Positions 9,181 through 11,618 of a stretch of DNA of 11,618 nucleotides are shown in pieces. The stretch is taken from NCBI GenBank assembly GCA_043784065.1, contig JAYVYR010000134.1, positions 1 to 11,618 of the forward strand, read 5' to 3'. How positions within the stretch are numbered: position 1 is the stretch's first letter; every line of letters begins with the position of its first letter. This DNA comes from Bog-756 sp043784065. Lineage in GTDB: Bacteria > Actinomycetota > Acidimicrobiia > Acidimicrobiales > RAAP-2. Below the pieces are notes generated by a model. It worked only from the letters and a program-made list of their open reading frames with translations. It was not told the origin of the DNA and searched no databases. The position numbers were made by a program, and so were the translations under genes.

Positions 9181-9190
9181 GTGACCCGTC

Positions 9191-9197
9191 GAGGAGG
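9191..9197 (+). promoter_or_regulatory. Ribosome binding site for the agmatinase remnant
   Basis: GAGGAGG lies four bases before GTG 9202 and selects that start over TTG/ATG alternatives in the same frame. The intact signal suggests the gene was expressed until recently. Confidence 0.65.
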
Positions 9198-9201
9198 CGC
9201 A

Positions 9202-10105
9202 GTGCGGATCGGCAATATGTACGGACCTGACGCCACCTTCGCCGGGGTGCCGGCAGCCGACCTCGATGACCCGGCCACCTTCGCCGACGCTCAGGCCGTG
9301 ATTGTCGGGGCTCCGTTCGACGGAGGCACCAGTCATCGCTCGGGCTGCCGCTTCGGGCCCCAGGCCATCCGGTTCACCGACTAACTCCCCCACGACGGAA
9401 TGCGACCGTCGTTGGCGCTCGGCATCGACCCTCTCGTCGAGCTCGCCGTAGTCGACGTGGGCGATATTGACATGCCGTCGGGCAATACCGACCTTTCGTG
9501 TGCCCGCCTCGAATTCGCGGTCGAGGCCATCGCCCGTAGCGGGGCGATCCCGATCGTCCTCGGCGGTGACCACACCATCGCCAGGCCTGACGCCACCGGT
9601 TGTGCCCGCCACGCGGGGTGGGGTCGGGGATCGCTTCCTCCAGATCGGCCTGCGCGGGTACTGGCCCGAACCGGAAACACTGGACTGGATGGCCGGACAG
9701 GGTATGCGCAGCTACGAGATGACCGAGATTGTCAGCCGGGGTCTTGATACGTGTCCGACCGAGGCCTTCGAGATCGCCCTCGACGAATGCGACGCCGTGT
9801 TCCTGTCGGTCGATGTCGACGTCGTCGACCCCGGGTCGGCCCCGGCCACTGGCACGCCGGAGCCCGGCGGCCTCAGCTCCCGCCAGCTGCTCGATGCCGT
9901 GCGGCGGATCGCCATGGACCTGGCGCTGTGCGGCGTGGAGGTCGTCGAGCTGTCGCCACCCTTCGACCATGCAGAGGTCACCGCCTACCTCAGCAACCGG
10001 ATCGTTCTCGAGGCGCTGTCCGGCATGGCCTGGCGGCGGGCCAAGTTGGCCGGCCGCCCGGTGAGGGATCCGTTAGCACCGCTTCTGCAGCGTCCGCCAG
10101 GCTGA
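9202..10105 (+). pseudogene. Agmatinase/arginase (ureohydrolase) family pseudogene
   Basis: The GTG start gives MRIGNMYGPDATFAG and a typical ureohydrolase N-terminus (VGAPFDGGTSHRSG, FGPQAIR). A TAA at 9382-9384 stops it in a place where the family commonly has Tyr before PHDG; the same frame continues LPHDGMRPSLALG. The metal motif GGDH is present at 9562-9573. Between about 9600 and 9625 the frame changes and roughly 35 residues of the family pattern are missing, including the DAHxD motif that supplies Mn ligands. The last part resumes in another frame with GDRFLQIGLRGYW, the SVDVDVVDP metal motif (about 9806-9832) and TGTPEPGG, to TGA at 10103-10105. A working relative would hydrolyse agmatine, arginine or another guanidino compound with two Mn ions; which one cannot be told. 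The loss of both reading frame and a metal motif makes activity very unlikely even with readthrough. An assembly deletion in the G-rich junction is the alternative. Confidence 0.85.
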
Positions 10106-10159
10106 GTGGCGGCGGTCATCGGCCGCATGTTGATCGGGTGGACCGATTACAGGATCGGC

Positions 10160-10891
10160 TCAACTCATGGTGCAGGTCATCCAGGCCAACAGGGGTTCGG
10201 ACGAGCCGCGCATCCAGAATTTGCGGTCGTCAAGTTGTACCTCAAGCGACGTCACGCCTCGCCGGCTGATGTTCGGACGTGATGCCGGAAGCCGCTCGAG
10301 CACCTGTCCGGTGGCATTGGTGAGGCGCGAGCGATGGAGGACCACGAGTCCCTTGTTCGTCACTGCCGGTGCGACGCTCTGACTCGACGTGATCCGGCGC
10401 AGGACGGTACCGATCACCAGGAGCCATGCCCATGGAGCGAACGTGACCAGCGACGTTCGACCAATTCCATCCGGCCATCCGAACATGCTGACGAGGATTA
10501 CCACGATCAGGCCGTCAGCGCTGCTCAACGGGAGTTGATCGATCAATGGCGACCCGCGCCATCCGTCGATCACCCCGAGCAGTACCTCGTCATCGTCGAG
10601 GGCACCGCCGCTGCGCACGGAAAGTCCCCGGTTGAGGTACATGTCACGATGGCCACCGTTGGGTACCGTGCCCCACGGTGTCGGACCCGCAACAGGGAGG
10701 ATCCGCCGGTATCGGCGTGCATGCTGGCCCCATGCCGGGACGACCCCGAACGCGAGGTTGGCAAGCACGCGCCATGCATGAGCGCTGGGTTCAGCGAGTA
10801 ACTCGGTCGTGAGGTCCGTGGTTTCGACCCCGTATCGGTCACGCCACCATCGGGGGTAGGCGGCAAGGATCCAACGCACCATGTTCGGCAT
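10160..10891 (-). CDS. Actinobacterial membrane protein with YPxxWRxRYG head and PH-like tail
   Basis: A 243-residue hypothetical protein. The N-terminus has AYPRWWRDRYGVE (11-23) followed by a Leu-rich helix, a motif found in many actinobacterial proteins encoded directly after PadR regulators. Hydrophobic segments at about 127-138 and 147-164 are probable membrane helices. The tail (about 173-239: AVTNKGLVVLHRSR... SLEVQLDDRKFWMRG) looks like the strand pattern of a bacterial PH domain. The start at 10891 lies two bases after the PadR stop, implying a two-gene operon; M4 is an alternative start. Its stop faces the agmatinase remnant 54 bases away, so the two transcripts converge. No catalytic motif is visible. 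A role at the membrane in stress sensing or envelope control is a guess from family context. The reading frame is intact although its regulator is interrupted. Confidence 0.7.
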   Translation of the reverse strand: MPNMVRWILAAYPRWWRDRYGVETTDLTTELLAEPSAHAWRVLANLAFGVVPAWGQHARRYRRILPVAGPTPWGTVPNGGHRDMYLNRGLSVRSGGALDDDEVLLGVIDGWRGSPLIDQLPLSSADGLIVVILVSMFGWPDGIGRTSLVTFAPWAWLLVIGTVLRRITSSQSVAPAVTNKGLVVLHRSRLTNATGQVLERLPASRPNISRRGVTSLEVQLDDRKFWMRGSSEPLLAWMTCTMS

Positions 10892-10893
10892 CG

Positions 10894-11172
10894 TCAGTGG
10901 CCCGAACCCGCGAGTCGACCAAGACCGACGAAGGAGACCACTTGGGACTGCTCGAGCTGTTTTCGCAGGTCGGCGGCGCCCCTCGCCGTGATCCGGTAGG
11001 GCTTGCGCCGACCTTCGCCAGGCAGCGCCTCGACCAGACCGGCCTACTCCAGCTTGGCGATGGCGCCGAACAGCGTGCCAGGCCCGAGCGTGATGCCGGC
11101 GAACGCCTGGATGTCTTTGACCAACGCGTAGTCGTGCTTGGGACCCGAACTGAGGCTGGTGGGTACCAGCAC
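10894..11172 (-). pseudogene. PadR-family regulator interrupted by a premature stop
   Basis: Read on the minus strand from GTG 11172 this gives LVPTSLSSGPKHDYALVKDI and then GITLGPGTLFGAIAKLE, the winged-helix DNA-binding core of PadR regulators. Codon 43 is TAG (11044-11046), where relatives usually have Glu, Arg or another residue before AGLVE. The same frame then continues AGLVEALPGEGRRKPYRITARGAADLRKQL, the wing and start of the dimerisation helix, to TGA at 10894-10896. The TAG falls just after the recognition helix, so the truncated product would lack the wing and could not dimerise normally. Without the TAG it would be a short, 92-residue PadR. It sits two bases ahead of the membrane-protein gene, the usual arrangement. 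There is no strong Shine-Dalgarno sequence, and the start is uncertain. Sequencing error at one base would restore it. Confidence 0.75.
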
Positions 11173-11251
11173 GCTCCGATCAGAGGAGCCCCGAATGGCG
11201 TGATCGGACTAAATCGGAACCTGTAGCAACGTGAAGGCGCCCTGGCGCGAC

Positions 11252-11298
11252 GACCGCCGCCGACCGGAGCCAGCGGCGGTCATGCCGGTACGACCGGC
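11252..11298 (-). terminator. Tandem hairpins downstream of the thiolase
   Basis: Two stems lie side by side. GACCGCCGC (11252-11260) pairs with GCGGCGGTC (11273-11281), 9 bp with a 12-nt loop. GCCGGT (11284-11289) pairs with ACCGGC (11293-11298), 6 bp with a 3-nt loop. They start about 40 bases after the thiolase stop on the minus strand and precede the PadR remnant. There is no T tract, which is common for actinobacterial terminators. They probably separate the two minus-strand units. Confidence 0.5.
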
Positions 11299-11340
11299 CA
11301 GGGCCGCTCGTGGCCGTCCACCGGGCGGCGGCCGCGCTCC

Positions 11341-11618
11341 CTACGAGAGGCGCTCGACGATCATGGCCATACCCTGGCCTCCGCCCACGCACATCGACTC
11401 GAGGCCGAACGTCTTGTCGGTGTCCTCGAGAGCATTGATCAGCGTGGTCATGATGCGGGCGCCGGTCTGGCCGAACGGGTGGCCGAGGGCGATCGCCCCG
11501 CCCTTCACATTCAGCTTGTCGCGGCTGATGCCGAGTTCCCTTGCCGATGGGACGACCTGGGCGGCGAAGGCCTCGTTGATCTCGACGAGGTCGATGTCAC
11601 CGATCGTCATGTTGGCGC
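11341..11618 (-). CDS. Thiolase (acetyl-CoA acyltransferase), C-terminal part only
   Basis: The frame runs in from the right edge and ends at TAG 11341-11343, giving about 91 residues of a thiolase. The enzyme would cleave a 3-ketoacyl-CoA to acetyl-CoA and a shortened acyl-CoA, or run the reverse condensation. Visible signatures are DLVEINEAFAAQ, the catalytic-His motif GGAIALGHPFGQTGAR, and the second catalytic Cys in MCVGGGQGMAM. The nucleophilic N-terminal Cys lies outside the window. The GHPFG-TGAR and CVGGGQGMAM wording resembles the degradative FadA6-like thiolases of actinobacteria as I remember them; this is not a subfamily assignment. The apparent ATG at 11610 is internal (the frame stays open to the edge with Ala-Asn before it). 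Together with the CoA ligases it suggests CoA-ester breakdown in this region, although it is on the opposite strand. Confidence 0.94.
   Translation of the reverse strand, partial: ANMTIGDIDLVEINEAFAAQVVPSARELGISRDKLNVKGGAIALGHPFGQTGARIMTTLINALEDTDKTFGLESMCVGGGQGMAMIVERLS

Noticed and set aside
10897..11226. 109-codon plus-strand ORF opposite the PadR gene
   Set aside because: The minus strand there encodes a clear PadR winged helix. The plus product matches nothing I know.
11180..11392. 70-codon minus-strand ORF between the thiolase and PadR
   Set aside because: It overlaps the thiolase end in another frame and covers the tandem hairpins. The product is Arg/Gly-rich low complexity with no motif.

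Overview
The window looks like a piece of a high-GC actinobacterial chromosome. The reasons are the strong G/C bias at third codon positions, ATGA stop/start overlaps, a PadR gene followed by a 'YPxxWRxRYG' membrane protein, a P450 paired with a small 3Fe-4S ferredoxin, and Ig-like surface repeats of a kind common in Actinomycetota. A class such as Acidimicrobiia is possible, but I cannot assign a taxon from sequence alone.

Layout. 1-375 holds no gene I can support. 376-2306 is the wreck of a secreted lipoprotein: lipobox, Thr-Pro linker, DUF11-like segments and two Ig-like repeats, broken by four -1 frameshifts and one stop. 2536-9042 is the core, with six intact plus-strand genes: an acyl-CoA synthetase, a two-repeat protein of unknown function (EthD/dimeric alpha-beta-barrel-like), a second acyl-CoA synthetase, a short-chain dehydrogenase, a cytochrome P450 and its ferredoxin. 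They form three pairs, each joined by an ATGA overlap (4152, 6672, 8845). 9202-10105 is an agmatinase/arginase-family pseudogene with a stop codon and an internal deletion that removes a metal-binding motif. The minus strand then carries a membrane protein (10160-10891), a PadR-family regulator with a premature stop (10894-11172), tandem hairpins, and the C-terminal end of a thiolase running off the right edge.

How it may work (inference). The core reads as a catabolic or modifying pathway for a hydrophobic, probably cyclic or branched, carboxylic acid. The P450/ferredoxin pair would hydroxylate it, the two ligases would activate acids as CoA thioesters, and the SDR would oxidise an alcohol or reduce a ketone. 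The 278-residue protein is the unexplained member and the best candidate for something undescribed. The thiolase beyond the decayed genes would fit the same CoA-ester metabolism but is on the other strand. No ferredoxin reductase lies in the window.

A notable pattern is that all obvious lesions (lipoprotein, agmatinase, PadR) lie outside the core, while about 6.5 kb of core coding sequence is uninterrupted. That fits selection on the core and decay of its flanks, but local assembly or sequencing error in the flanks is not excluded.
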